A stretch of 64,000 bases of DNA, from assembly GCA_018398575.1 (NCBI GenBank), contig JAGTXZ010000005.1, positions 1,426,001 to 1,490,000 on the forward strand, written 5' to 3'. Each line of letters begins with the position of its first letter. Within the stretch, counting starts at the first letter, position 1. The position numbers and the translations under genes were made by a program. The notes beneath the pieces are model-generated. The model had not been told where the DNA came from. It saw only the letters and a list, made by a program, of their open reading frames with translations, and did not search any database. Of this stretch, positions 10,401 to 22,599 are shown in pieces. Source of the stretch: Ampelomyces quisqualis (Eukaryota > Ascomycota > Dothideomycetes > Pleosporales > Phaeosphaeriaceae).

Positions 10401-11710
10401 AGAATTCCTAAACTTACGTATTGAAGAAGGCAGGGTATTTAGCACTATTCTAAGACTAGTAAGTAAGCTAAATATATAATAATTTGAAATATAACTTATA
10501 TATTAACTTATATTCTATTTCCAACTTTATACTTTAAATACTATAGGTAAATCTAAATCTTTTAAAAGCTTTTAAGTTTCTTACTTTTAAAAGCTTATAA
10601 TTTCCTTTTATATATAATCTTTTATATCTTTATAGTTAACTAATATTTACTACTAGAAAAGCTACTACTATAACTACTAGTACTAGCTTATAAGAATACT
10701 ATAGTAAAGTAATAGTACTCTATCTTATTATAGTACATAGATTTAAAGTACTTTTCTTTAGATAGAACTTAGAAGTTAAGTTCTAGTTATATTACTAGAA
10801 AGTAAAGTAGAAGTTAAAGTTATATAAGCTTTAGGTAAAAGTAAAAATTAAAGTTATATAAACTATAAGTTCGAGTTAGATTAGAGTTATTATAAAAATA
10901 TAGTAGTAAATAGGTTAAATTTAGGTTTATACTAGAAAATAAGGTTAATAATACTCTAGAATAGGTATAGGTTAGATAGAGTTATATAAGCTATAGGCAG
11001 AGGTTAAAGTTAGGTTATATAAGCTATATAGGTAGAGTTAAACTTAAGTTACTATTAGGTAGAGTTAGGTTAAATAGTAGTTAGGTTATCTAGCCTGTTT
11101 TATAGGTTAGTATAGAGCTTAGTTTATTATAGTTATTAGTTATAATAAAAAAGAGCTAAGAATAGGTATATCTATAGTACTAGAGTATAAGGAAATAACA
11201 TATTATTATAGCTATTAATTATACTAACTAACTGTAGTAGTATAGAAGCTTTCTTTTCTTATATATAAGGTAATTATAATATAAAGGTAGCTATATTATA
11301 TTATCTTCTAAGCTATTATAAGACTCTTTACTTTACAATTCTTTAGTAGACTTAAAGATAAGCACTACTAAGAAAAGTATATTATTATACTTATTTTCTA
11401 GAGCACTAGACTTATTCTTTTAATCTACCTATATTAGATTTAAAGTAGTAAAACCTATCTAAATAAATTTATACTTTATAATTATAATTTAGTAAATTTT
11501 TTAGGCTACTAGCCTATAATATTAATTCTTAAGAATATCTTTCTTTAAGTTAAAAATATACTTAACTCTTATATAAGCGATATAAGCTAAGTAAGAAACG
11601 TATTATTTTAGTATATTACTACTACTCTAGAATATTAAATTTCTCTAGGTTTATAATAAGCTTTAGAGCGCCTAGGTATAATAAAGCTTCTAGTAATATT
11701 AGTTTTCTTT
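10400..11710. repeat. RIP-degraded A+T-rich DNA, unidentified
   Basis: TpA-rich sequence has stops in every frame. The part at about 10830-11105 holds irregular repeats of TAGGTTAG/AGAGTTAGGTT wording, resembling tracts at 21688-22046 and 60830-61000. I recognise no transposon proteins or ends here. Confidence 0.55.
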
Positions 11711-11999
11711 TGTAACAATATAGGTAGGTACAGCTATTAAAGTTAAATTAGATACGTATTAGAGGTATATAAGAGTGCGTGTTAATCTAGAGATTCTAGA
11801 TTAGCTATATACCTATAGGTCTTGTATAGAAAAATAAGAAAAACTTATTCTCTATCTAATGCAATAGGCTTATATTTACAGTTAAGGTAGTAACTAAGTT
11901 ATAGCAGATTTAGAGTACTTTTGGCGCTTTTCTTACTAACCTTTTTATAATCTATTACTAAGCTAAATAAGGGATTAGATATAATAAATATTTGTTATA
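11711..11999 (-). repeat. Solo LTR of family B with 5 bp target duplication
   Basis: This 289 bp stretch matches the 299 bp family B LTR in reverse orientation (TGTAACA start, TTGTTATA end). Perfect TCTTT duplications flank it at 11706-11710 and 12000-12004. No internal element sequence is present, so LTR-LTR recombination has removed it. Confidence 0.88.
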
Positions 12000-12004
12000 T
12001 CTTT

Positions 12005-12355
12005 TTTCTATTTTATGAAAAGAGTTTAGACTGGTAGTAAATATAGTACTAGACTAACTTACTTATAAAGTAGGTTTCTAAAACTAGTTATTTTCTTTCT
12101 AATCTTCTTGGAAAGATAGAAGAGTCTTAAAAAGAAATTTATCTATTAGTAATATTATTATATTAACGTAGGTAGTTAAATAACTAGGTCTAGTATTTAT
12201 ACTTATTATTTAGGTTCTAAGTATTATTATTTTAGTTTATTAACTAGAATATATAATAAAGGTATTTAATAAATACCTTATTAGTTATAAACTTCTATAG
12301 TAGGTCTAGTATTATTATATAATTAAATAAGAAACCTTTCTAATTATTTGTTTAA
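12005..12355. other. A+T-rich spacer, nothing identified
   Basis: RIP-degraded sequence lies between the solo LTR and element A1. No coding or repeat identity is seen. Confidence 0.5.
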
Positions 12356-12581
12356 TATAACAGGCTGCTGCCTAGTTAGTCCTTAGTTACAGAAAAACCT
12401 TGGCCTACTAAACTAGAACACTAAAATCTTTTAGGCTAGAACACTAAAAATAGTTCTAGACTAAAGCACCTAAATCTTCTAAACTAGTCCTTCTATAAAA
12501 ACATCTTAGGTAAAAATAAGGATAGAACAGAAATTTACGTCTTTATTTCCTAGTAACTACCTTTAGAGTCTGCCTCTTACA
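12356..12581 (+). repeat. 5' LTR of A1
   Basis: It pairs with 21321-21547 over its full length, from the CTGCTGCCTAGTTAGTCC region near the start to the TCTTACA end. The two differ largely by transitions. Confidence 0.88.
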
Positions 12582-12639
12582 ATTAAATTTGTTAAACCTA
12601 ACTAGGCTAAAGTGCTATTAGTAACCTCTAGTATAGAAC

Positions 12640-15280
12640 AAGTAACTGTTTCTATAATAGTATAAGATATAATAGTGCAAGCTATCTAGATTAGGTATAA
12701 CAGCGTTCCTAAGTTAGTTATTAAGAACAAGTTTAATAAAATAATTATTAACAATTTTCTAGACCTAGAGAAATAACAAATTAAGAAACAACTGCTATTA
12801 AATAGCCTTAAAAGAGCGCCTGCCTAGCAAGAAGTATATAACTCTCTAGTAGCTAGACTTTCTAACAATAGGAAAGAAAAGTCTTCTATAAGCGCAGATT
12901 TAGACTTAGTATTGCTAGTAAGAAATCTATAGAAACAAATTGCAAAGCTTATAGCCTAAGTAACTCTAGAAGCCTCTAGCTTTATATAGACTCCTTTAGA
13001 AAGCTTTCTCTTGCTCTAAAAGACTTACAAAGTCTTTAACCTAGAAGCGTACAAAAGAGATTAAAAAGATTACTTTATCTTTAAGGCCTAAATAAAGTAC
13101 AAATTAGAATATAACAGCGTAGAACTAGGCTTTTAAGCTAGCTATATTTTTAACTACCTTAAAGAGTTAGTAGCTAGTATAGCCTTATCTTAGGTAACTT
13201 AGAACCTCTAGAGCTCTACAGAAAAACTCTAGAACTTTCTAAATAGTTAATTTAAAGACAAGCTACATAACAAAAGATTATAAAGGAAACTCTAAATAAT
13301 CTAATAGAATAAGTTCTTCTTTTAAAGCTTTAACACAAAGTTTATAAGGCTAGCCTATAACGCAGGTAAAAAAGATAATAAAGTAAACCTAAAGACAATA
13401 TACTTAAGCGCTATCTAGCTAGACCTATAAGATAGAATAATTTCTATAGAGACTAAACCTAAATAAGAAATTTACAACCTTATAGACAAAGTAGTAATTA
13501 TAAAAGAAAACTTATACAAAGCAAAACTTAATAGTAAGTATACTAAAAGACAGAACGTTAGAAAATTTATAGATTAGAAACCTACAAGAAGATATTCTAA
13601 GAGAACTAAGAGAAAATCTTTTAAAAAGAAGAAAGCAAAGTAGGCTACTGCAGAAAAGTAGTCTTACTAGAGACAAAATAACTTATGCCTCTACTATAGC
13701 AAGTTAAGACACTACGCTAGCAAATATAAATTATTTTTACCTTTAAAACTTACTAAAGCTATATTAGCTAAGGTATAGAGCAAAGAAGAGAAGAACGTGT
13801 TAAAAGACGCTCTAAGCTTAGAAAATAAGTAACTCTTATCTAAAGGCGCAGATAAAAGTATAGTAATACAACACTAAAAGAAGACAAGAGATTTTAATAA
13901 TTCTAGAGAAAATAGCTAGATAGAGAACCTATTACTATACATACTATTGTTAATAAAACAATAGTTACTTCTATAATAATTAATACTAAGTGTCTTACTT
14001 ACGCTATAATTTTAACTAAGTTTATCTATAAAAATAAGTTAGAGCATAAGTTAATAACTTTAAGAGATATTATAAAGATTACTAGAGCCTACTCTAAGAT
14101 AAAGACAGCTATCTAAATAAAGATTAACATTAATAGGTATAAAGAAACACTATTAGCCTATAAACTAGATAGAGACAAAGAATACAACCTAGTCTTAGGT
14201 TAACTATAAATAAACTAGCATAATGTTACTATTGCACTAGCAAAGAAATTAATATATATCTACTCTACTTAGACGCAAATTAAAAGCTAAGAGAAAAAGA
14301 AACTTCTCTTACTATAGAAGATTATAGCTACTGCGTATATAGCTGAGCTTTAGTAAGGCTAAAAGAACAAATCTATTTGCCTTTACGCTACGTCTATAGT
14401 AGATATCTAAAAAGCTCTAAAAATAAAACTCTAAGTAAACTCTAGGTTAGTGCTTCTAGATTACCTAAAAGAGAAATATAAAACCTTTCTACGCAAAGAA
14501 GCAGACTAACTCCTCTTAGTAAAGAAACCTACTATTAATTATTCTATTAAGCTAGTAAAGAGAGATAGAAGAACTGTAAAAGTACTATAGGGCCTACTAT
14601 ATAGTATGTTAAAAGAAGAACTTCTTATACTTAGAAAGAAGCTTACTTCTTACCTAGACTATAGCTTTATACAGGTAAGCTAGTTAAGCGCCTCTATACT
14701 AGTCCTATTTGTAAAGAAGCTAAGAAAGAGCCTTTAGTTCTGTGTAGACTACTAGGCCCTTAACGCAATTATAAGGAAAGACTAATCCCTACTTCTACTT
14801 ATCTAGAAGATCTTAGCCTAGATTACTAAGGCTAAATAGTTTACTAAAGTAGACGTTATCTAAGTATTCTACAAGATTAGAATTGCTAAAAGAGATAAAT
14901 AGAAGACAGCCTTCTAGACGCGCTTTAGCCTCTATAAGTAGCTTATAACACTCTTTAGACTTACAAACGCTCTAAGTATGTTTTAGAGATATATTAATTA
15001 AATACTAAAGAAATACCTAGATAACTTCTATTTAGCTTATATAGATAACGTGTTAATATATACAAGTAGGTTTAGGGCAGACTATAAGTAAAAGATAAAG
15101 CTAGTAATCTAGAAACTTAGTGTAGTAGAGTTACACCTAGATATAGAGAAAAGTAAGTTTAGTGTAAAAAAGACTAAATACCTTAGATTTATTATTAAAG
15201 CTAAGAAAGAAATAAGTATAGACTCTAGGAAAGTAGACGCTATATATTTCTAGAAATCTCCTAAGATAGTTAAAGGAGTC
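12640..15280 (+). pseudogene. A1 gag-protease-RT, broken
   Basis: Gag ends in a CCHC zinc knuckle at about 13686-13727, now CLYYSKLRHYASKYK (ancestrally C-x2-C-x4-H-x4-C, two cysteines mutated to tyrosine). A protease region with a degraded LIDSGAT-type motif follows near 13980-14020. RT fingers and palm span about 14560-15280; the catalytic block reads AYIDNVLIYT at about 15034-15060, where YIDD is expected. The reading frame is stopped repeatedly by TAG/TAA. TIR element 1 interrupts RT exactly within the SF-[I/L]-x-FANFY block. Confidence 0.85.
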
Positions 15281-15293
15281 TAGAGTTTTATTA

Positions 15294-16124
15294 CGTCAGG
15301 AAAATTCAAGATTGATCTGATCGGCCCGATCGCCGCGACCTGCGGCGGCCCGACAGCGATACTGTCTACCAGACAATTCGCCAAAGTCGCCCCACTCACT
15401 TCTGGTCGCTAGCAACCCAACAGCGACCTGACAGAGTTGCCAGATCCGACAGAGTCGCCAGTGTCGCCAATGTCGCCAATTTTACTTACGTGACTGTATT
15501 GCTGTATTTTCATGATTACGTAAGTAACCTAAAAATACAAAATATAGAGCGGAATTCCCTCTTTAAAATGCACTATTCAGATTTTTTTTAGCTACTCTAG
15601 TTATTGAGATATAGCGCGTTAAAGTTATAAACTTTTTTAAAAAAACTTTAAAGGACGTTCAACACAGTAGATCTCAACGCCCACACTATAATATATTAAA
15701 ATAAAATAGTCCTAGAGTAAAATCTACACTTTAGTTACTATTTCTTTAAAAAAAAATATAATATATTATCTAGTTAAAGTGCTAGAGCTTTAGCGAAAAC
15801 AAGCCTTGGCAAAGAACATTAAAAAGTTACAAACTTCACTGCTGTGCATCTTAGCAACTAGAGCAGCTATAAAAATTCTAAATAGTGCGTTTTAAAGAGG
15901 GAATTAAGCTCTATATTTTAGGTTTTTAGAATAATTACGTAATCGCGCGGGTGGGGCAGGTAGGTCCAGTGGATCAGGTGGATCAATTTGGGCGTTTTTG
16001 TCTAATTAGGCGGCCAGAACAAATAGGGGTAGGCACTGTAGACTACGGTCGAAAACTGTCTGGTCGACCGTTCCGACAATGTCGCCAATGTCGCGGATGT
16101 CGCCAACGTTGTGTTTTCCTGACG
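15294..16124 (+). mobile_element. TIR/fold-back DNA element, copy 1 (nearly free of RIP)
   Basis: This 831 bp element is bounded by TA duplications (15292-15293, 16125-16126). Its terminal inverted repeats are CGTCAGGAAAA and TTTTCCTGACG. It keeps many CpG and CpA sites (GATCGGCCCGATCGCCGCGA), unlike its host. Subterminal GTCGCC-type motifs repeat at both ends. Internal inverted repeats of about 85 bp (near 15510-15595 and 15865-15945) could form a hairpin. No coding capacity is seen, so it is a non-autonomous element, possibly of Tc1/mariner type on the TA evidence alone. Confidence 0.9.
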
Positions 16125-18550
16125 TAGCTTTGCTAACTTCTACTAGTAGTTTATAAAAGGCTTCTTAGAGCTAGCTACTCTACTAACTAGGCTTACTAGG
16201 AAAGGCGTAGCCTTTAACTAGGGGCCTAAACAATAGATATCCTTTAAGAAGCTAAAAGAAGCTTTTGTAGCAGAACTATCCCTAGTAAACTTTAATGTAG
16301 AACTAGAAATAATAGTAGAATGCGATACCTTAGAGTAGTTAACTAAGAAAGTATTATCTTAATATAGTAAGGACAGATACTTCTAGGCTATAGCTTACTA
16401 CTTGGCAAAAAACACAGCTGTAGAAGCTAACTATACTATCTATAATAAAGAGCTATTAGCTATTGTTAAGTGCTTAGAGTAGTAGAGAACTAACCTTTAG
16501 AGAGTAAGACATTTTACTATACTTATAGACTATAAGAACCTAGAGTACTTTGCTACTATATAGCTACTAATAGAAAGATACGTCTACTAGGCAAAGTTTC
16601 TTAGCACATTTAATGTTAAATTCTAATACTACTTAGGAAATATTAATAGCAGAGCAGATGCCTTTTTTAAAAAAGAATAAGATCTTGCTTAAGGAAGAGT
16701 AGATATATAGGTACAATTCTAGACCTTCTAATTGTTTATCTCTACTTTAGAAACTAAGGATAAGAAACGCCTAGTACTTACTACTTCCTTTACAGCTTAG
16801 CAAAGGAATGCACTATAATAGAGAAAGAAAGAAATAGAGTAGCTTTAAAACGTGCTTGTAGACAAAGATGCTGCGTTAAGAAAGAAAAACGTTACTTATA
16901 ACTAAAGTGCTAAGAAGCTTACTATAGCAAGAAATATTTTAGATACTACTAAGAGAACTGTAGTGCTATACATAACTACGCCTAGGTAAAGTTCTTATAT
17001 AAATAAGCGCTTTAAAGAATTAACAGAGCCTACTATAAGAAAGTTATAGAAATAGGCTATCTATATAGATAAAGCCTACTAAGCAGTAGTTAACGCTGTT
17101 AGAATAAATAAGACAATAGAAATTCTCTCCCTATTAAGCCTAAAAGTATCTCTAGCAAAGTATACCTTAGATAACTTAGAATACCTACTCTATAGAAAAC
17201 GTAAGTAAGTAGTAGAATATATAAACTTATAAACCTATATAATCTTTAAAGCGCATAATTCTCTAATTACTAGACACCTAAGTAGAGAAAACACATAAAC
17301 AATCTTAGCAAGAGACTACTTCTAGCCTAGAATATTCTTAAGTATCTAGTAGTTTGTCTAGAGCTACGCAGTATATAGTAAGACAAAGCTATAGAAAGAA
17401 CTTAAACAAAGACTACTACGCCTACTTCTTCTTCTAGACTAAATATAGAAGAAGTTATTAATAGACTTAATTAAAGGCCTTCTGCTAAGTAATAGAATGC
17501 TACACCTTATAGTAGTTACTAACTAACTAAGTAAAAACGTAGTGCTTGTACTTATACTAGACTTAGAAGTTCTTACTATAGTTAAGGCATTTATTAAACA
17601 GGTAGTTGCGTACTACTAGCTCCTAGACGCTATAATATCTAATATAGGGTTATAGTTTATAAGTAAATTATACTCTTTACTTTATAATAAGCTTAAAATA
17701 CAAAGAAGAGTCTTAATAGTATACTACCCTTAGATAGATAGCGCTACAGAACAAATAAACAGTATAGTAGAAGCCTACTTAAAGGCCTTTATAAACTAGA
17801 ACTAGTTAAACTAGGCTACTCTATGCCTACTAGCATAAATTACTATAGCTAGACAAAATATAGCGTCTACAAGCGTTAGTCTATTCTTCTTCTAGCATAG
17901 GTATAATACAGACTCTATTTAGTTAGACTTAGAATAGACTGTAGAGAACTAGCACTAGTCTAGTATTAATAAGAAAGCTACTACTAAAGCAATAGTAACT
18001 AAGATAAAAGAGATAATAGACTATGTATAAGCAAAGATAGCAGAAGCAAGATAAAAACAGAAACGCTAGGCTAACTATTACAGACAGAAAGCCCTAAAAC
18101 TCTATATAAAAGACAAAGTATAGCTTTAGTACAGTTGCTTTATATCTAACAAAAGACCTTTAAAGAAGCTAGATTAGAAGAATAAGAAATATATAGTTAA
18201 AAAGGTTATTTTACTCTACGTTGTAGAACTAAGCGTACCTTCTAAAGTGCACCTAAGATTTTATATTAACTGCCTCTAGCTTAATGCAAGGAATCTGCTT
18301 CTATACTAAGAGTCTAATAACTAGTAACTAGAAGTAATAATAGAGAATAAAGATAAAGCTAATAATAAGTACTTTGTTAACTATATTCTTATAGAATAAC
18401 AAAAGAAGAAAGAGTAAAGTATACAGCTATAGTACTTAGTAAAATAAGTAGAGTATGTAGAACTAATATAAGAACTACAAGTAAATGTTGCTAACACTAT
18501 AGCTCTTACTAAGTAGCTAGACAAAACTAAGATAGAATAAGACTTAGATA
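16125..18550 (+). pseudogene. A1 RT end, RNase H, integrase and chromodomain, broken
   Basis: After the TIR insertion the frame resumes with FANFY. RNase H follows (16300-16660), then an integrase with an HHCC-like head (about 17250-17390) and a YYPQIDSATEQIN-type core motif near 17730-17760. A chromodomain-like segment lies near 18330-18540. Stops are TAG or TAA at expected Gln/Trp positions. Confidence 0.83.
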
Positions 18551-19145
18551 GGCTGTTAGTAAAGCGCTTACTTATCTTAACTACTAAATAAAATATACTA
18601 GTGCAGAAAGAAGAGAAGAAAAGAGAACTATAGGTATATAAGATAAGTATTAGAATAGATAATAGCGCTATACACAAGAGAGATTAGTAGATAAAGAGCT
18701 AAACCTAAGATAAGCACAAGCAGAACCTAAGTTACTAGAAATAACACAGTAGCGCACTTAGTTATATTAAAAACAATACTTAACGCTAAGAAGTAACTAA
18801 TAGAAGAAATATAAAGATACTATAATAGATAAGACTTAAGAACAAAAGCTCTAAGTTAGAAGGCAGAAAGAGAAGAAGATACCTATATCTATTCTATTAG
18901 CTAACCTATAACTACCCTAACTAGTTAACAGCTAGAAAATAGCTAGTAGTTAAAGAGTTTCTAAAACTAGACATAAGAAACCTAAATGCCAAACGCAAGA
19001 ACTAAAGTAACAGTCTTACTAGCTACCTAAAATAACCTAGAAACTAAGAAGAAAGAGCCTAAAAGCCTAACGCTAATAGATTATTAGCTAAAGAGTGCAA
19101 GAAAGAAAGCCTAGATTAACTCTAGAGCTCTAGCTACTTAAGCTA

Positions 19146-19985
19146 CGTTAGGAAAATTTAAGATTAATCTAATTAGCCTAATCGCTGCGACTCGCAGCAG
19201 CCTAACAGCAATACTGTCTACTAGACAATTTACTAAAGTTGCCCTACTTACTTCTAGTTGCTAGCAACCTAACAGTAACCTAACAGCAAGTTAGCTGTGT
19301 TGCCTGTGTTGCTAGTTTTGCTAGTGTTGCTAATGTTGCCAATTTTACTCACGTGACTGTATTGCTGTATATTATAGATTACGTAATTGTTTTAAAAACC
19401 CAAAATATAGAGCAGAATCTCCTCTTTAAAATGCACTATTTAGAATTTTAATAGCTGGTCTAATTATTGAGATATAACGCGTTAAAGTTATAAACTTCTT
19501 TAAAAAATCTTTAAGTATGTTCAACACAATAGATCTGCGCGCTCACACTATATTATATTTAATTTGATCTAAAGTAAAATCTGCAATTAAGTTACTTTTT
19601 CTTTAATAAAAAATATAATATATTATCTAGTTAAAGTGCTAGAGCTTTAGCGAACACAAGCCTTGGTAAAGAACTTTAAAACTCTACAAACTTTACTGCC
19701 TTGCATCTCAACAACGAGAGCAGCTATAAGAAATCTGAAAAGTGCGTTTTAAAGACAATATTAAACTCTATATTTTAGGTTATTAGGATAATGACGTTAT
19801 GGCGCGGGTGGGGCAGGTGGGGCAAGTGGAGCAGGTGGAGCAGTTTGAGCGTTTCAGGCTAATTAGGCAGCCAGAACAAATAGGGGACCCTAGGGACAAT
19901 TAATTACAGTCAAGAACTGTCTAGTTAACTGTTCTAATAGTGTTACTAATGTTGCGGATGTCGCTAACGTTGTATTTTCCTAACA
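19146..19985 (+). mobile_element. TIR/fold-back DNA element, copy 2
   Basis: This 840 bp copy is flanked by TA, with ends CGTTAGGAAAA and TTTTCCTAACA. It has the same orientation as copy 1 but is strongly RIP-mutated. It lies in the 3' region of A1 downstream of the chromodomain. Confidence 0.88.
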
Positions 19986-19989
19986 TAGC

Positions 19990-21320
19990 CTAATATTTGA
20001 AGCGTAACATCTACTCTAATATATAAGTAGTATTAAAGAATACAAGACTAGTTTTATAAAGTCTAGGGTTAGTAATAAGAAAAAGGTAGTAACTATAACA
20101 AAAAGTCTATTACTACAAAAACTGCTTACAAGTGCTATATAAAAGCTATAGCAAGACTACTATACACTAGAGCCTACCTTTCTACTAACTATTAGAGTGC
20201 GTAACAGTTACTATTACTAAATAGTTAGTTTCTGCCTATACCTTTGCGTTATACGTAGGCTTCTTGCAGATATTAGACACTATTACATTAAGGTAACAAA
20301 GTAGCCTATTAGTAGTCTAGAAGGCATTACTAACGTAAAAAACCTAAAAGCCTACGCTAGAGATCTACATATTATACTCTTTAGCCTAACTAAGTGTTAG
20401 TAGAATACATAGAAACGCTATAAGAAAACAAATCTTAATAAAGAAAAAATAAATTAAGAAGAGCTTATATTAGTAAAGAGCTGCTACAGACTAGCACTAA
20501 TATTATTAAGCTTACAAATAATAGTATTCTACTTAACAAGGAGCTGCTAGAGAAGCTAGCAGATATCTAGTAGGATATTAACCTTAGTAACCTTACGCGT
20601 TAGACCTTAGTAGCTAGACTTGTTACTACTATAAGACTTTACCTAAGCAGCTCTAAGCTTATTAATAAAGCTAGACTAAAGACTAGAGATTATATACTGC
20701 GTTAACAGCTGCTTAACTTTAGAATTATAAGTAAAGGCGTTACAAAGCAAGGTAACTATAATCTTAAAGTAATTATTAATCTAGAAAGTAATTAGAATTA
20801 ACTAGACAAGTAAGAGAATATAGTATTTAACTTATAGGCCTATATATAGTGTACACGTTCTTATACTAAGCGCAGGTGCTCTTAGTGTAAGTAATCTTAC
20901 ACTTAGACTTATTACCTTTAAGCTAAGTAATAGTACAGCCTAAATAATATAGTAGGTTAAGCTTAGCCTTAATAACAATATTAGGTCTGTTCTATTACTA
21001 GTTAGTAACATGCCTAGACCTAGCTTAGCGCGTTAGATGTACACTTACAGTAGAAGAGTTAATAGTATAACGCTTAGCAGAAGAGCTATAAGAAGTATAG
21101 AGACTTAGTATCTTTATAAATAGTAGTATAGGTATAGGTAATGCGTAGGTTAATAAGAAAGGTAACGCGTAAGTAAAAGTATAGAAGGCAAGGCTAGTGC
21201 AGTATATAGTACTACCTAAAAAGAGAAGTAAGAGTATAAAATAATAGATCTAAGTAGAGTAATATTTGTTTTAATAATCGCGTTAGTCTAAGCGCACCTA
21301 GCGCTAGAGTAGAGGGATTA
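19990..21320 (-). pseudogene. A1 3' region with antisense reading frame
   Basis: The sense strand is not clearly coding here. Read on the minus strand, stretches stay open except for TAG/TAA. Near 20870-20960 they give a Cys-containing motif (CKITYTKSTCAQ, with a Tyr where His is likely). The same frame is recognisable in the A3 copy at 39725-39973. Function unknown; at least one frame shift or intron interrupts it. Confidence 0.5.
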
Positions 21321-21547
21321 TATAATAGGCTGCTACCTAGTTAGTCCTTAGTTATAGAAAAACCTTAGCCTACTAAACTAGAACACTAAAATCTTTTAGG
21401 CTAGAACACTAAAAAATAGTTCTAGACTAAAGTAACTAAATCCTCTAAACTAGTCCTACTATAAAAATCTCGTAGGTAAAGATTAGGATAGAATACAAAT
21501 TTACGTCTTTATTTTCTAGCAACTACCCTTAGAGTCTACTTCTTATA
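21321..21547 (+). repeat. 3' LTR of A1
   Basis: This is the mate of 12356-12581. It ends TCTTATA, where the ancestral end would be TCTTACA. Confidence 0.88.
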
Positions 21548-22056
21548 TTTAGGTATAGTACTTACTAGGTTTTTCTTTGACTCTTCTTAACTATAGCCTT
21601 TATAACGTCTAGCTAATTAGAATTATCTATAGTATTTCTATTATTTTTAAGCTTATCTATTAAAACAGCTCTTTTTCTTTTCTATAGTAGTTAATAGGTA
21701 GAGGTTAGGTTAGGTTAGAGTATGTTTACGTAAGACTCTAACTTTTACTCTACCTTTTACCTAATCTTTTTGTTAGAGTTAATTAAAAGTAGGTTAGGGT
21801 TAGAGTCTAAAATATTAGAGGTATCCTAAATTATTTTTTTTAGTATTTATTTAAGTTATTATAAGTTTTTAACACAGTTTCAAATAGAGTATACCTACTC
21901 TAACCTCTACCTAGAGTCTATATAAACTAACCTCTACCTCTACCTACTGCTAGCGTAAAATAGAAAAGTAGGAGTTAGGTTACAAATTTAACTAGTATAA
22001 CTCTAACCTATACTCTATCTAAAATTAATTTAACCTTAACCTAACTAGCACCTAAA
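21548..22056. repeat. A+T-rich spacer with GGTTAG-like inverted tract
   Basis: From 21688 to 22046 the sequence begins GGTAGAGGTTAGGTTAGG and ends with CCTTAACCTAACTAG, with further CTCTACCT/AGGTAGAG words between. This makes an imperfect inverted arrangement. It abuts the truncated start of B1. I found no gene. Confidence 0.5.
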
Positions 22057-22310
22057 GCTTAGTAATAGATTATATAAGAAGTTAGTAGAATAGTACTAAA
22101 TACTTTCTAATAACGCTCTAACTTAGTTGCTACGCCTACTATAAGTATAAGCCTATTGCATTAGATAGAGAACAAGTTTCTCTTATTCTTCTATACAAGA
22201 CCTATAGGTATATAGCTAATCTAGAATCTCTAATACAACACGCACTTCTATATACCTCTAATACGTATTTTATTTTAATCCTAATAGCTGTACCTACCTG
22301 CGTTGTTAAA
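22057..22310 (+). repeat. 5' LTR of B1, truncated
   Basis: It aligns with the B LTR from its GCTTAGTAATAG region to the end GTTGTTAAA. The first about 45 bp of the LTR is missing and replaced by the GGTTAG-like tract. Confidence 0.8.
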
Positions 22311-22599
22311 TTACAAGACAAACTTTATCCTACTAGTAATAGCATTTAGATAATATTACAATTTACTTTTAAAAAGATTGCGTTAAAACGCACAGAACAA
22401 TATCTAAATTAGATTTATTTATAACCTTAAATCTATTAAACATAGTTAAGATCCCTTAGATCTCTTAGCAGCTAAAGCCTTAAGGTTTAGATCTTTCTAT
22501 TAACATAACATTTAGAATTACTTTAGTAAAAGTTGCGTTTAGCGCTAGAATAGAAACTTAGAGACTATTAACAACCTAGGAGTATTAGAGGTAACGCTA

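Larger units (their letters stand above)
12356..21547 (+). mobile_element. Ty3/gypsy retrotransposon A1 (family A), RIP-degraded
   Basis: LTRs of about 226 bp lie at 12356-12581 and 21321-21547; their starts read TATAACAGG and TATAATAGG (ancestral TGTAACAGG). The 5 bp flanks are TTTAA and TTTAG, a target duplication differing by one RIP-type change. The internal order is gag, protease, RT, RNase H, integrase, chromodomain, so it is a Ty3/gypsy chromovirus-like element. Two TIR elements (15294-16124 and 19146-19985) inflate it from about 7.5 kb. All genes carry many TAG/TAA codons. Confidence 0.9.

Noticed and set aside
18381..18677. 98-codon minus-strand open frame of Ser/Tyr/Leu-rich composition
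   Set aside because: Lies opposite the degraded A1 chromodomain and reads as low-complexity translation of A+T-rich DNA; not seen as a conserved frame.
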